Below, piece after piece: positions 1 through 9,187 of a stretch of 64,000 bases of DNA (position 1 is its first letter; each line of letters opens with the position of its first letter). A model generated the notes under the pieces. It saw only the letters and a program-made list of their open reading frames with translations. It had not been told where the DNA came from and ran no database searches. The position numbers were made by a program, and so were the translations under genes. Source of the DNA: Betaproteobacteria bacterium (GTDB taxonomy: Bacteria; Pseudomonadota; Gammaproteobacteria; Burkholderiales; Usitatibacteraceae); contig JADJSD010000003.1 in the NCBI GenBank assembly GCA_016711875.1, positions 806,001 through 870,000 on the forward strand, in the 5' to 3' direction.

Positions 1-867
1 GACCTGGCCGCTGGCCGAATCGAGCCACACGCGATGCATCCCCTGCGTCTCGTTGTCACCGGTGCGCCGAAGCCGCACGAGGACCGGATCTTCCGGTGAC
101 TTCGCCACGACGCGCACGGCGCGGGCGCCGGGCACGAGCGATTCGGCGTGCGCCGCGAGCGCATCGAGCGTGCAGGGCGAGCACGGCGCGGACACTGCGG
201 CCGGCACGGCCGGTGCGGCCGCAGGCGACGCGATGGCGGTCACGAGCGACGACACGGGCCCCGCGAACACAAGCACGAGCCCCGTGATCGCATTGAGCGC
301 GAGCAACGGCATCGCCGCCATGCCCAGCACCCGGTGCAAGTCCGTCGCGAACGCGCGCCACCCGTCCCGCGCCCGCAGCCGCAGCACGAACTTCCACGCG
401 CGGGCATTCACGGGCCAGGCGAGCGCGATTCCCGTCACCGCCGAGACGAGGAGCACGAGACCCGCCAGCACGGCCACCCACTCGGCCCACGGGCCGGCGA
501 GGAACCGCGTGTGAAGGCGGAAGAGGAACGCAAAGGCCATCGGCCGCGCGCGCTCGTCGGCCAGCACGCGGCCATCGCGGGGATCGACCTCGAGCGTGCG
601 GCCCCACTTGCCGTCCAGCATCACGTCGATGCGATCGCCCCGGGGCGCGATCTCCACGGAGCCGGCGCCCGGATCCGCCTTGCGGGCCGCCGCGGCCGCC
701 CGTTCCCACGCGCCCGCCGGCGCGTCCATCGGCCCAAGGCGCCCGGCGGCTTCCGGCCTGATGACGAGCATCGCGCCCGAAAGCGCGATCGCGACCGCCG
801 GCAGGGCGAACAGCAGCGCCCCCCAGCGGTGCAGGCCGAGCAGGGCTTTGCGGATGGCGGGTGTCAT
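1..867 (-). CDS. PepSY-associated membrane protein (partial, runs off the left edge)
   Basis: An open frame starts at ATG 867 and stays open to base 1, so 289 residues are visible and the C-terminus is missing. It has the layout of PepSY-associated TM proteins (PiuB-like, often linked to siderophore or iron uptake): a first membrane segment near residues 12-36, an extracytoplasmic PepSY-like stretch, then membrane segments near 128-151 and 182-203. Histidines sit at the membrane edges (about residues 13, 119 and 178), and a WP...WK motif (about 151-159) follows the second segment, as in the family. It is an inner-membrane protein. The exact function (ferric reductase or siderophore handling) is not shown by the sequence, and it is separated from the photosynthesis genes by about 12 kb. 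Confidence 0.8.
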   Translation of the reverse strand, partial: MTPAIRKALLGLHRWGALLFALPAVAIALSGAMLVIRPEAAGRLGPMDAPAGAWERAAAAARKADPGAGSVEIAPRGDRIDVMLDGKWGRTLEVDPRDGRVLADERARPMAFAFLFRLHTRFLAGPWAEWVAVLAGLVLLVSAVTGIALAWPVNARAWKFVLRLRARDGWRAFATDLHRVLGMAAMPLLALNAITGLVLVFAGPVSSLVTAIASPAAAPAVPAAVSAPCSPCTLDALAAHAESLVPGARAVRVVAKSPEDPVLVRLRRTGDNETQGMHRVWLDSASGQV

Positions 868-1013
868 GGTGGGGGCGTCCTCGCCGCAGGGTACCCGGAG
901 TGCCGCCGAAGAAAATGCCGCGCACGGGCGCAAATCAGAAGAATCGCGCGATGCCGTGCGCGGCTTGGCAACCTCCGCGCGCCGCGGCGGGAGGTACCAT
1001 TCGACCTGACCCC

Positions 1014-1331
1014 ATGCCGCCCGCCGCCTCCACGACCGAAGTCCGCTTCGTGCGTCTCGCCGAGACCTCCCGGCCGGCGGTCGCCTTCGAGGTGGATGGA
1101 GCCCCGGCCCGCGCGCTCGAGGGCGACACGCTTCTCACCGCGCTCCTGGCGAGCGGTCACCGGGTGCGCCGGTCGGAATTCGGCGGTGAGGCGCGCGCCG
1201 GCTTCTGCCTCATGGCCGCCTGCCAGGATTGCTGGGTCTGGACCGCCGCAGGCGAGCGCCTGCGCGCGTGCTCCACGCCGGTCACGGCCGGCATGCGAAT
1301 CCTGACGACCGATCCGTGGACATCCACATGA
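1014..1331 (+). CDS. (2Fe-2S)-binding small subunit of an FAD amine/amino-acid dehydrogenase
   Basis: This 105-residue protein has the size and cysteine layout of Fer2_4-type small subunits found in heteromeric dehydrogenases such as opine oxidase, hydroxyproline dehydrogenase and HcnA. Cys65, Cys70, Cys73 and Cys86 would bind one [2Fe-2S] cluster. The stop codon overlaps the start of the next gene (ATGA at 1328-1331), which encodes the FAD partner, so the two are translationally coupled and probably form one electron-transfer enzyme. The third (HcnB-like) subunit normally present in such complexes is not in this window. The substrate cannot be told from the sequence. Confidence 0.82.
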   Translation: MPPAASTTEVRFVRLAETSRPAVAFEVDGAPARALEGDTLLTALLASGHRVRRSEFGGEARAGFCLMAACQDCWVWTAAGERLRACSTPVTAGMRILTTDPWTST

Positions 1332-2461
1332 GCGAAACGGGGGCCTGCGACGCGATCGTGGTCGGCGGCGGAATCGTCGGCACTTCCGCGGCCTTCTTCC
1401 TGCGCCGCCGGGGCCTCGCGGTGACGCTCCTCGAAAGGCGCCTGTGCGGGCAGGAGGCCAGCGGCGTGAACTTCGGCAACATCCGGCGGCAGGCACGCCC
1501 CATCGAGCAACTGCCGCTCGCGAACCGTGCCTATGCGATCTGGGAGCGCCTGCCCGAGCTCGTCGGCGAGGACTGCGAGTTCCTGCCGGCCGGGCACCTG
1601 CGCATCGGCTACGCCGAGGATCGCGAGGAAGTATTCCGCCAGTACGCGCGCGACGCCGAGCCGTTCGGGCTCGGCCTCGAGATCAGCGTCGGCCCGGAAG
1701 TGAGGAAGCGATTCCCCTACCTGTCGCCGGAGGTGAAAGCGGTCTGCCTCGCGCCCCGCGACGGCCACGCGAACCCACGCCTCGCCGCGCCGGCTTTCGC
1801 CCGCGCCGCCCGCGCCGCCGGCGTCACGGTGAACGAGAACACCATCGTCACCGGCATCGGGAAGTCGGGCGAGGATTTCCGCGTCGCCACGGCGAAGGGC
1901 GAATGGCGCGCGCCGCTGGTGCTCGTCGCGACCGGCGCCTGGGCCGGCCCGCTGTGCGAGTCGCTGGGAGAGCCCGTGCCGCTCGAGGTGCGCTCGCCGC
2001 AGATGGGCGTCACGGAGCCGACGAACTACCGCATCCGCCCGACGCACGACGTCTCCACGACGCACAAGCCGGAGGCGCTCTATTTCCGCCAGGTGAAGCG
2101 CGGCAACATCGTGTTCGGCGGGTGCGCGTCGGGCCCGGCGGACCCGGTGGCGGGCCGCTCGCGCGTGCTGCCGGAAAGCACCCTCCTCCAGCTGCCGCAG
2201 TTGCGGCGGCTCGCCCCGGCGCTCGGCCAGCTCAACGTGATCCGCGTCTGGGGCGGGATCGAGGGCTACCTTCCCGACAGCCTGCCCGTCGTCGGGCCCA
2301 GCGAAAAATGGCCCGGCCTCTACTACGCTTTCGGTTTCTGCGGCCACGGCTTCCAGACGGGCCCCGGGGTCGGCGACGCGATGGCCGAGCTCATGGCCAC
2401 CGGCACCACTGCCACGCCCCTCGGCGCGTACTCCCTCGCCCGTTTCCGCGCGGCAGCCTGA
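1328..2461 (+). CDS. FAD-dependent oxidoreductase of the DAO family
   Basis: The 377-residue protein opens with a dinucleotide-binding GGGIVG motif at about residues 13-18, typical of the DAO (D-amino-acid oxidase/dehydrogenase, sarcosine oxidase beta, HcnC) superfamily. The C-terminal GxxxGHGFxxGPxxG-like segment (near residues 333-345) is the usual second FAD contact. The start overlaps the stop of the upstream [2Fe-2S] protein by four bases, so the pair likely makes a membrane-linked amine or amino-acid dehydrogenase that passes electrons to quinone. The substrate is unknown. The name hcnC would be over-reading, because no hcnB-like gene is adjacent. Confidence 0.85.
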   Translation: MSETGACDAIVVGGGIVGTSAAFFLRRRGLAVTLLERRLCGQEASGVNFGNIRRQARPIEQLPLANRAYAIWERLPELVGEDCEFLPAGHLRIGYAEDREEVFRQYARDAEPFGLGLEISVGPEVRKRFPYLSPEVKAVCLAPRDGHANPRLAAPAFARAARAAGVTVNENTIVTGIGKSGEDFRVATAKGEWRAPLVLVATGAWAGPLCESLGEPVPLEVRSPQMGVTEPTNYRIRPTHDVSTTHKPEALYFRQVKRGNIVFGGCASGPADPVAGRSRVLPESTLLQLPQLRRLAPALGQLNVIRVWGGIEGYLPDSLPVVGPSEKWPGLYYAFGFCGHGFQTGPGVGDAMAELMATGTTATPLGAYSLARFRAAA

Positions 2462-2601
2462 GCGAGACCGCACGATATTTCGCCGCCCCCCCGGAAAACC
2501 CCCGGCCCGTGCCGGCGGCGGGGCGTTCTTGGAACGAATCGCGGGCCGGCGGCGTGATCCAATCGAGCTTTCGGGCCCTGCCCACCCTCAGGAGAATCGA
2601 C

Positions 2602-3342
2602 ATGACCCGGACCTCCCGACTTGCCCTGGCCGCCGCGCTCGCGATGGCCCTCGCCGCCCCAGCCGCCTTCGCCCACGGCACCTGGTTCATGCAACGCGCC
2701 AACCAGCTCGCCATGATCTTCGGCGTCGGCGGGGACGACCTCGACATGGTGAAGCGCCTGCCGAAGGTCTCCGGCTTCAAGGCCTTCGACGCCGACCAGA
2801 AGGAGGTGCCCGCCAAGCTGGAGGTCGCCGGCCCGCTCGTGATCGTCGCTTCGGAGGCGAAGCCCCCGATCGTATCGGCGTGGATGGACTACGGCGTGTG
2901 GACCAAGACCAAGGACGGCAAGTGGCACGCCAAGGGGATGGACGAGGTGCCCGATGCCATCGTGGCCGAGCACACGTACAAGTACGCCGTTCATGTCCGC
3001 GGCGACCTGACCGGCCCGCTCGGCCCGCTGGAAGGCCAGCGGCTTCAGATCCTGCCGCTCGCGAAGAAGCTCCCCGACAAGATGGGCGCCCCGCTCAAGC
3101 TGAAGGTGGTGTTCGACGGCAAGCCGGTGAAGGGCGCGAAGATCCTCACCGACTTCGTGAACGACCCCGACATGAAGCCGCTCAGGACGGCGGCGGACGG
3201 CACGGTCACCATCAAGATCCGCAACCAGGGCCCCAACGTGGTCGTCGCCATCCACGAGGCGAAGCCGGCCGAGCCGGCGAAGACGAAGATCGACGAGCAT
3301 CTCGCATCGCTGTCCTTCGCGCTGCCCCACCTGCCCGAGTAG
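2602..3342 (+). CDS. DUF4198 exported protein
   Basis: This 246-residue protein starts with a clear Sec signal peptide (basic n-region, Ala/Leu core, AFA cleavage site near residue 24), so the mature protein begins HGTWF. It has the beta-rich layout of DUF4198, a periplasmic family often found near metal (Ni/Co) uptake genes. The second half resembles a carboxypeptidase-regulatory/transthyretin-like fold, with a DGKPVKGAKI stretch followed by ADGTVTIKI. An AGGAGA ribosome site lies 6 bases before ATG 2602. It is a single gene, not overlapping its neighbours. The specific role is unknown. Confidence 0.75.
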   Translation: MTRTSRLALAAALAMALAAPAAFAHGTWFMQRANQLAMIFGVGGDDLDMVKRLPKVSGFKAFDADQKEVPAKLEVAGPLVIVASEAKPPIVSAWMDYGVWTKTKDGKWHAKGMDEVPDAIVAEHTYKYAVHVRGDLTGPLGPLEGQRLQILPLAKKLPDKMGAPLKLKVVFDGKPVKGAKILTDFVNDPDMKPLRTAADGTVTIKIRNQGPNVVVAIHEAKPAEPAKTKIDEHLASLSFALPHLPE

Positions 3343-3369
3343 CGCGCTGCCTCGCCCGCGGACGGGCGG

Positions 3370-4836
3370 TCAGGTCGAATGGCCGAGGATAGTCTGGGTC
3401 TCGAGGTATTCCTCGAGACCCGCCACGCCGTACTCGCGCCCGTTACCGGACTGCTTGAAGCCGCCAAAGGCCGCGAAGGGGCTCCACTCGGGATAGTTGA
3501 TGTGCACTTGCCCGGCGCGAAGGCGCTTCGCCACGCGGCGGGCATGCTCGAGGTCCCGCGACTGCACGTAGCCCGCGAGGCCGTACACCGTCCCGTTCGC
3601 GATCGCGATGGCCTCCTCCTCGTCGCGGTACGGGATCACGCTGAGCACGGGCCCGAAGATCTCCTCGCGGGCGATGCGCATGTCGGGGCGCACGCGCGAG
3701 AAGACGGTGGGGCGGACATAGAATCCGCTCGCGAGGCCCGCCGGCCGCCCGGGGCCGCCAGCCACGAGCTTCGCGCCTTCATCGATGCCGGCCTGGATCA
3801 GGGCCGCCACCTTGCGGAACTGCGCCGCGTTCGCGAGCGGGCCGAGCTGCGTCGCTTCCGCGCGCGGCTCGCCCACGACGAGGGACTCGGCCGCGGCCTT
3901 CGCGAGCGCCTCGACCTCGTCCAGCCTCTCCACCGGAACCAGCATGCGCGTGGGCGCGCTGCACGACTGGCCGCAATTGCGGAAGCCGGCCGCGACGCCC
4001 TTCACGACCGCCACGCCGAAATCGGCGTCCGGCAGCAGGATGTTGGCCGACTTGCCGCCGAGTTCGAGCGTCACGCGCTTCACCGTGTCCGCGGCCGCCT
4101 TCGCGACGAGGACGCCGGCCCGCGTGGAACCCGTGAGCGAAATCATGTCGATGTCCGGGTGGGAGGACATCGCCGCCCCCACCGCGTCGCCGGTCCCGTT
4201 TACGAGGTTGAAGACGCCCGGCGGGGTGTCCGCCTCCTCCATCACGCGCGCGAACACGAGCGCGTTGAAGGGCGAGAGCTCGCTGGGCTTGAGGACGACC
4301 GTGCAGCCCGCGGCGAGCGCCGGCGCCACCTTGCAGGCGATCTGGTTGAGCGGCCAGTTCCACGGCGTGATGAGGCCACAAACGCCGATGGGCTCCTTGC
4401 GCACGAGCATCGTGCCCTCGGGGCGCTCGAACGGATAGGACTTCAGGACGTCGATGGCGGCCTCGATGTGGCGGGCTCCCAGGACGACCTGCATGGCCTT
4501 AGCGAAGGAGAGCGCGACGCCCATCTCGCGCGAGAGCACGGCGGCCAGCTCGCCCGCGCGGCGGCGGTACACGGCGAGGATGCGCTCGAGGAGCGCGAGC
4601 CTTTCCTCGCGGCTCGACCGCGAATAGGTCGCGAAGGCCTCGCGGGCCGCCGCCACCGCGGCATCGACGTCGGCGGCGTTGCCGCCCGCGACGCGTGCGA
4701 AGGGTCGTTCCGTCGACGGATCGACCACCTCGATGGCCACGGGCGCGGCGGGAGCGACCCAACGGCCCCCGATGAAGAAACGATCGCCCGACTCGTAGGC
4801 CTCGCTCTCGCGGGCCGGGGCGGCGACGGCGTTCAT
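3370..4836 (-). CDS. NAD(P)-dependent aldehyde dehydrogenase
   Basis: This is a full-length ALDH-superfamily enzyme of 488 residues that oxidises an aldehyde to the acid in the cytoplasm. The catalytic residues are visible: Asn160 in PWNWP, Glu258 in LELGGKS and the nucleophile Cys292 in GQSCSAPTR. The EIFGP motif lies further on. The start at ATG 4836 is taken because the reading frame upstream of it overlaps the DUF1624 gene in the wrong frame. It lies 10 bases after the DUF1624 gene on the same strand, so they may be co-transcribed. The substrate is not predictable. Confidence 0.92.
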   Translation of the reverse strand: MNAVAAPARESEAYESGDRFFIGGRWVAPAAPVAIEVVDPSTERPFARVAGGNAADVDAAVAAAREAFATYSRSSREERLALLERILAVYRRRAGELAAVLSREMGVALSFAKAMQVVLGARHIEAAIDVLKSYPFERPEGTMLVRKEPIGVCGLITPWNWPLNQIACKVAPALAAGCTVVLKPSELSPFNALVFARVMEEADTPPGVFNLVNGTGDAVGAAMSSHPDIDMISLTGSTRAGVLVAKAAADTVKRVTLELGGKSANILLPDADFGVAVVKGVAAGFRNCGQSCSAPTRMLVPVERLDEVEALAKAAAESLVVGEPRAEATQLGPLANAAQFRKVAALIQAGIDEGAKLVAGGPGRPAGLASGFYVRPTVFSRVRPDMRIAREEIFGPVLSVIPYRDEEEAIAIANGTVYGLAGYVQSRDLEHARRVAKRLRAGQVHINYPEWSPFAAFGGFKQSGNGREYGVAGLEEYLETQTILGHST

Positions 4837-4846
4837 GGCATTCCCC

Positions 4847-6046
4847 TCAGAAGTAGCGCGCCCAGCCCTGCGTGGTGGTGCGCTTGAAGTTCGCGAAGGC
4901 GCGGCACGGCGGGTAGAGCACGGGCACGAGCGCGAGCCACGTGATCCACACGGGCACCATGGAATCGAACCCGAAGCGCGCGCCGTGATTGGCGCCGAAC
5001 GCGGCCACCGCGAGCTTCTGCAGGACGAGCAGCAGCAGCAGGTGGAAGACGTAGTAGAACATCGGCGCCCCGCCGAACGTGACGAAGACGCGCGTGAGCG
5101 CGTTCCTCGCGCTCTCCCAGGCGGCCATGCCGAGGAAGCCCCCGCCGAGCGTGAGGAGCAGGAAATCGAGCGACGGCGGGTACTTCGTGTAGTTGAGGAA
5201 GGACATCGCGGTGCGAAGGCCGTCCGCCTGCGCGACCCACGGCAGCGTCTCGCCGTAGAAGTTGGTGCCGCGCAGCAGCAGCAGTAGCGAGAGCGAGCCC
5301 AGGCCCAGCCGCAGAAACGTGCCGCGGCGCACGGCCGCCTCGACGCCACGGCCGAACAACGGGCCGGCGAGCCATCCCAGCACGATCACGCCGATCCACG
5401 GCAGTAGCGGGTAGCTCACCTTGACCTTCACGGGCCCGTCGGCGACGAGCAAGCCCCGGTCGTGCAGGATCGTCCACAGGGGGTAGCCCGCCTCGCCCGG
5501 CTTGAAGTCGATGGGCGTGAGCAGGTTATGGCCGAAGACGAGTGCAAGTCCTACCGCCCAGAGCACGCCGCGTGGAAGGCGGTGCAGCGCCGCGAGCGCA
5601 AGCATGCTGAGGCCGATGACCCAGATCACCTGCAGGTAGAGGGTCTTCATCGGCAGGTCCCCCGTCCAGGCAAAGCTCACGACGGTGACCTCCAGGAAGA
5701 CGAGGAGCAAGCCACGCTTGGCGAGGAAGCCGCCCGCCGGCCGCTCGCCGCCCGAGGCGGGGTGTGCGTAGAGCCAGGCCGACAGACCCGTGAGGAAGAC
5801 GAACATCGGCGCGCAAAAGTGCGCCGCGAGGCGGCTGAAGAAGATGGCGGGATCGGTGGTCACCGCGTCCATCGGGTCGGCAACCTGTTTGTGCAGGTAG
5901 AAGGTCTCGCGCACATGGTCCAGCAGCATCACCACCATGACGAGGCCGCGCATCATGTCGATGATCTCGATGCGCGTTCGGGCCGCCGGCCTGGCGGCGG
6001 CAGGGCTTGCGGTGAACTCGAGCGGCGCAGTGGTGCGTGTCGTCAT
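4847..6046 (-). CDS. DUF1624 / heparan-alpha-glucosaminide N-acetyltransferase-like membrane protein
   Basis: A 399-residue polytopic inner-membrane protein with about ten hydrophobic segments. The N-terminal region (IDMMRGLVMVVMLLDHVR, about residues 29-46) is the hallmark of the YeiB/DUF1624/HGSNAT acyltransferase group, including the Arg and the Asp-His pair conserved in the family. Family knowledge suggests transfer of an acyl group across or at the membrane; no substrate can be named. It is divergent from the Lrp/AsnC regulator that begins at 6219, with 172 bases between them, an arrangement typical of a regulator controlling its neighbour. Confidence 0.8.
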   Translation of the reverse strand: MTTRTTAPLEFTASPAAARPAARTRIEIIDMMRGLVMVVMLLDHVRETFYLHKQVADPMDAVTTDPAIFFSRLAAHFCAPMFVFLTGLSAWLYAHPASGGERPAGGFLAKRGLLLVFLEVTVVSFAWTGDLPMKTLYLQVIWVIGLSMLALAALHRLPRGVLWAVGLALVFGHNLLTPIDFKPGEAGYPLWTILHDRGLLVADGPVKVKVSYPLLPWIGVIVLGWLAGPLFGRGVEAAVRRGTFLRLGLGSLSLLLLLRGTNFYGETLPWVAQADGLRTAMSFLNYTKYPPSLDFLLLTLGGGFLGMAAWESARNALTRVFVTFGGAPMFYYVFHLLLLLVLQKLAVAAFGANHGARFGFDSMVPVWITWLALVPVLYPPCRAFANFKRTTTQGWARYF

Positions 6047-6218
6047 GGCATGGGCGGGAAAGTCCGGATGGGGCCACGATAGCGCGGCCGGGCCAGCCGA
6101 TTGTGCTGCTTGGCGGGGGATCTGCGGCGGGATTTGCCGATTTCCCGGGCGACGCCAGCACGGACCGAGGTTGCCCCGCCGCCCCCGGACAGGCTACGCT
6201 TGCCCCGAAGGAAACCCC

Positions 6219-6722
6219 ATGACCGAGACCCTCAAGCTCGACCGCATCGACATCAACATCCTCGCCCACCTGCAGCGCAACGGGCGGATCACGAACGTCG
6301 AGCTGGCCGAGGCCGTCGCCCTGTCGCCGAGCCCGTGCCTCATCCGCGTGAAGCGGCTCGAGAAGGCCGGCTACATCATCGGCTACAGCGCCCACATCGA
6401 GATGGCGAAGCTCGGCGAGACGGTCACCGTCTTCACCCAGATCACCCTGTCGGACCACCACATGGAGGACTTCGCGCGCTTCGAGGCGGGCCTGAGGACC
6501 GTCGACGAGGTGATCGAGTGCCACCTCATCAGCGGCGGCTACGACTACCTCGTCAAGTTCATGACGCGCGGCATCTCCCACTACCAGTCGGTGATCGAGG
6601 CCCTGCTCGAGAGGAACCTCGGCATCACGAAGTACTTCAGCTACATCGTGATCAAGTCGCCGATCGTGCGCATGCACTACCCGCTCGGCAAGCTCTTCGG
6701 ATCCGAGCGGGCGTCGCGCTAG
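6219..6722 (+). CDS. Lrp/AsnC family transcriptional regulator
   Basis: This 167-residue protein has the standard Lrp/AsnC plan. An N-terminal winged helix-turn-helix (about residues 7-52: LDRIDINILAHLQRNGRI, then the recognition helix around SPSPCLIRVKRLEKAG) is followed by a RAM effector-binding domain (about 65-150, with the SGGYDYLVKF segment). Such proteins form octamers and sense amino acids. The divergent gene pair with the DUF1624 gene suggests autoregulation plus control of that gene and perhaps the aldehyde dehydrogenase. ATG 6219 is chosen because it is the first residue before the DNA-binding domain; the frame is open further upstream but non-homologous. Confidence 0.92.
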   Translation: MTETLKLDRIDINILAHLQRNGRITNVELAEAVALSPSPCLIRVKRLEKAGYIIGYSAHIEMAKLGETVTVFTQITLSDHHMEDFARFEAGLRTVDEVIECHLISGGYDYLVKFMTRGISHYQSVIEALLERNLGITKYFSYIVIKSPIVRMHYPLGKLFGSERASR

Positions 6723-6767
6723 GGACGGCTTGCGGGCCGTCGCGGGCCGTCGCGAGCCCTCGCGCCG

Positions 6768-7706
6768 CTACCCGCGCGGGGCCTCGGCCTTCGCAAGCAG
6801 CAGGCTGCCGAACGCGTTGAGAATGGGCACGCGCTCCACCAGGCGCGAGATGCGCACGGCTGGCAGTCGCAGCGTGCGGAAGAGCGGCAGGTGGATCTGC
6901 ATCGGATGCACGTCGATGCGGCTGAAATGCGGATGCAGCTCCTCGACGAGTTCGCGCAGGTCGAAGTGGTACCGGTAGATTCCTCCGGCCCGGTAGTGCC
7001 CGGACTTCACCTCGCCGGCCATCCGCTGCCGGATGCCGTGGAAATGCGTGCTGAACACGAAGCGTCCGTGCGGCGCAAGCGCGGTGCGCGCGAGGCGGTA
7101 GAGACTCTCGCGATGTTCCCGCGACGGGAGGTTCGAGGTGAGCGTCGACAGCCCGAGGCGAAACTGCTTCGGCGCGACCTGCAGGGTATTGATGTCGCCG
7201 AGCACGAGGCCCACGTGCCGCGTCCCGGCGGGGAGGCGGTCGCGGAGAATGCGCAGCAGCTCGATGGAAAAGTCGACCGCGACCAGCTTGCCCCGTCCCG
7301 CGAGGGCGACGGTATAACGCCCTTCCCCGCACCCGAGTTCGAGCACGCAGTCCTCGTCCGCGATCGGAAGCGCCGCCAGCGTCGAGGTCATCTCCATGTC
7401 GTTGGTGACCCGTTCGGAATCCGTCGCCGGAGCCTTCGCCTTCTGGCAGTCGAGGTTGCGCTGGCGCTGCTCGGCGGCGCTGCCTTCATCCAGGCGGGTC
7501 TCGTCGATCAGGTTGAGGATGCCGTCGTCGATGAAATAGGTCGCCGCGCACGTCACGCAGGCGAGCCGCCCGGCGCGTATCGAACCGGCGTCGCCCGGCA
7601 CGGCGAGGAAGCCGGGCTGCGCCTCGAGTTCGCCGCCGTCGTGCGTGCAACGAACGAGCGGGATGAACGAGAAGGGGAATCCGATCGATGCGGGGTCCGG
7701 TTTCAC
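6768..7706 (-). CDS. SAM-dependent methyltransferase with N-terminal zinc-ribbon
   Basis: The 312-residue protein begins with a Trm112-like zinc-binding part (Cys20, Cys50 and Cys53 visible, with the CAATYFIDDGI strand), followed by a class I methyltransferase domain whose SAM-binding motif I is VLELGCGEGR at 121-130. The acidic residue ending motif II is in LVAVDFS. The Trm112-fused methyltransferases of this kind include many uncharacterised bacterial members, so the acceptor is unknown. It is transcribed away from the upstream two-component genes after a 95-base gap and ends 46 bases from the convergent Lrp gene. Confidence 0.82.
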   Translation of the reverse strand: MKPDPASIGFPFSFIPLVRCTHDGGELEAQPGFLAVPGDAGSIRAGRLACVTCAATYFIDDGILNLIDETRLDEGSAAEQRQRNLDCQKAKAPATDSERVTNDMEMTSTLAALPIADEDCVLELGCGEGRYTVALAGRGKLVAVDFSIELLRILRDRLPAGTRHVGLVLGDINTLQVAPKQFRLGLSTLTSNLPSREHRESLYRLARTALAPHGRFVFSTHFHGIRQRMAGEVKSGHYRAGGIYRYHFDLRELVEELHPHFSRIDVHPMQIHLPLFRTLRLPAVRISRLVERVPILNAFGSLLLAKAEAPRG

Positions 7707-7801
7707 GAGCGTTCCAGGGCGACAAGGCGACGCGAAGTATTAGCATCGCCAGGCAGGTCGTGGAATTGCTATTGCCAATGAACTGGAAGTACCCGCGCCT
7801 G

Positions 7802-9187
7802 TCATGGGGTCCGGCCCGGGCCTTCCGGCGAGAACTCGAGATCGACCCGCGCGCCTGCCCTGGCGGACCGCGGCCCGATTCGAAGCGACGCTCCATGGAT
7901 TCGCGCGATTTCGTCGACGATGGCCAGGCCGAGCCCGCAGCCCTCCCCGGGAGTGCCGGGCATCCGGTAGAAGCGGTTTCGCACCCGTTCGCGCTCGGCC
8001 TCGGGAATGCCCGCCCCGCTGTCCTCCACGAACAGCCGGGGAGGATCGCCCTCGATCCCGACGGTGATCGGCCCGTCCGGCCCCGCGTACGCGATCGCGT
8101 TGTCGATGAGATTGGACAGGGCCTCCCGCAGCAATTCCTCCCGGCCCGCCACGACCGGAACACCCCCGCGATGCTCGTAGCCCAGGTCGATCCCCTTCGC
8201 GAGCGCACGGTCGATCCAGGATTCCACTTCCTCGCGGGCCAGGCGGTCGAGGTCGACTTCGACGAACGGCGTGCGGTCCTCGGCCGCCTGGTCCACGCGC
8301 GAGAGCGTGAGCAGGCGATGGATGAGATGGCTCGTGCGCGAGAGCACCGCCGCGGCATCCGCCAGGACCGCCTCGTGGCGCTCCGGGTCCTTCTCGCGCA
8401 ACGCGAGCTCGAGCTGCAGCCGAAGGGCGGCGATGGGCGTTCGCAGCTGGTGCGCGGCATCCGCGATGAAGCGCTGCCGGCCCGCGTGCTCCTCCGAGAT
8501 CTCACGCAGGAGGGCGTTGATCGTCTTCACCAGCGGGCGGATCTCGCTCGGCACGTCGCGCCCCTCGGGCAGGGGCGAGAAAGCCCGGCGCCCCCCGCGC
8601 ACGCGCTGCACGATGGGCTGCAGGCTGGAGAGCGAGCGGCCGATGCCGGTCGCCACGAGCGCGAACGAGGCGACGAAGAGCATGGCGACGATGGCGAGCG
8701 TCGCGACCAGCACTTCGTTCGCGAGACTGTCGCGCTTGTTGCGCGTCTCGGCGACCTTCACCAGCACCGCCTCGCCGCCGCCCCCCTGGACCCTCACGGC
8801 GATCGCGCGCACCGGCAACTCGCGCACGAACGTGTCGTAGTAGACGGACTCGGCGGCGAGGTCGGGTCCCTCGGTCGGCGGGGGCACGGCCGAGTTGGCC
8901 ATGATGCGCAGCCCGGCCGTCGTGGTCACTTCGTAGAAGACCTCGTCGACCACGTCCATCTCGAACATCTCGATCGCCGACCCCGGCACGTCGAGACGGG
9001 CCTTGCCGGCGACGAAGCGCACCTGCCTCGCCAGCGTGATCGCCGAATCGTAAAGCCACTGGTCGAGGACGCGCTGCGAGAAGTGCTGCGCGAGCCCCCA
9101 CGCGCTCGCCCCCGCGACGAGCACGACCGCCACGAGCGGGCCCATGAGCCGCAGGAGCAGGTCGCGGCGAAGGCTACTGGACGGCAT
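7802..9187 (-). CDS. tctE: Sensor histidine kinase, TctE type
   Basis: This 461-residue membrane kinase has TM segments near 11-34 and 159-181 flanking a periplasmic sensor (2CSK_N-like) domain. A HAMP linker comes next, then the HisKA H-box with His246 (DAAHQLRTPI), an N-box (NLIDNAIAYAG) and glycine-rich G-boxes (DSGAGIP and GLGLAIV). The N-terminal sensor and its neighbours make it a TctE-like sensor of tricarboxylates. It lies downstream of tctD and overlaps it by 14 bases; divergent tctBA encode the transporter it would control. Confidence 0.9.
   Translation of the reverse strand: MPSSSLRRDLLLRLMGPLVAVVLVAGASAWGLAQHFSQRVLDQWLYDSAITLARQVRFVAGKARLDVPGSAIEMFEMDVVDEVFYEVTTTAGLRIMANSAVPPPTEGPDLAAESVYYDTFVRELPVRAIAVRVQGGGGEAVLVKVAETRNKRDSLANEVLVATLAIVAMLFVASFALVATGIGRSLSSLQPIVQRVRGGRRAFSPLPEGRDVPSEIRPLVKTINALLREISEEHAGRQRFIADAAHQLRTPIAALRLQLELALREKDPERHEAVLADAAAVLSRTSHLIHRLLTLSRVDQAAEDRTPFVEVDLDRLAREEVESWIDRALAKGIDLGYEHRGGVPVVAGREELLREALSNLIDNAIAYAGPDGPITVGIEGDPPRLFVEDSGAGIPEAERERVRNRFYRMPGTPGEGCGLGLAIVDEIARIHGASLRIGPRSARAGARVDLEFSPEGPGRTP

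Noticed and set aside
148..1305. A 385-codon plus-strand frame over the left edge
   Set aside because: It is Arg-rich and opposite the PepSY membrane protein, whose helices and motifs are convincing.
1014..2461. Hydrogen cyanide synthase genes hcnA/hcnC
   Set aside because: The [2Fe-2S] and FAD proteins are of that superfamily, but hcnB is absent and many amine dehydrogenases share these folds.
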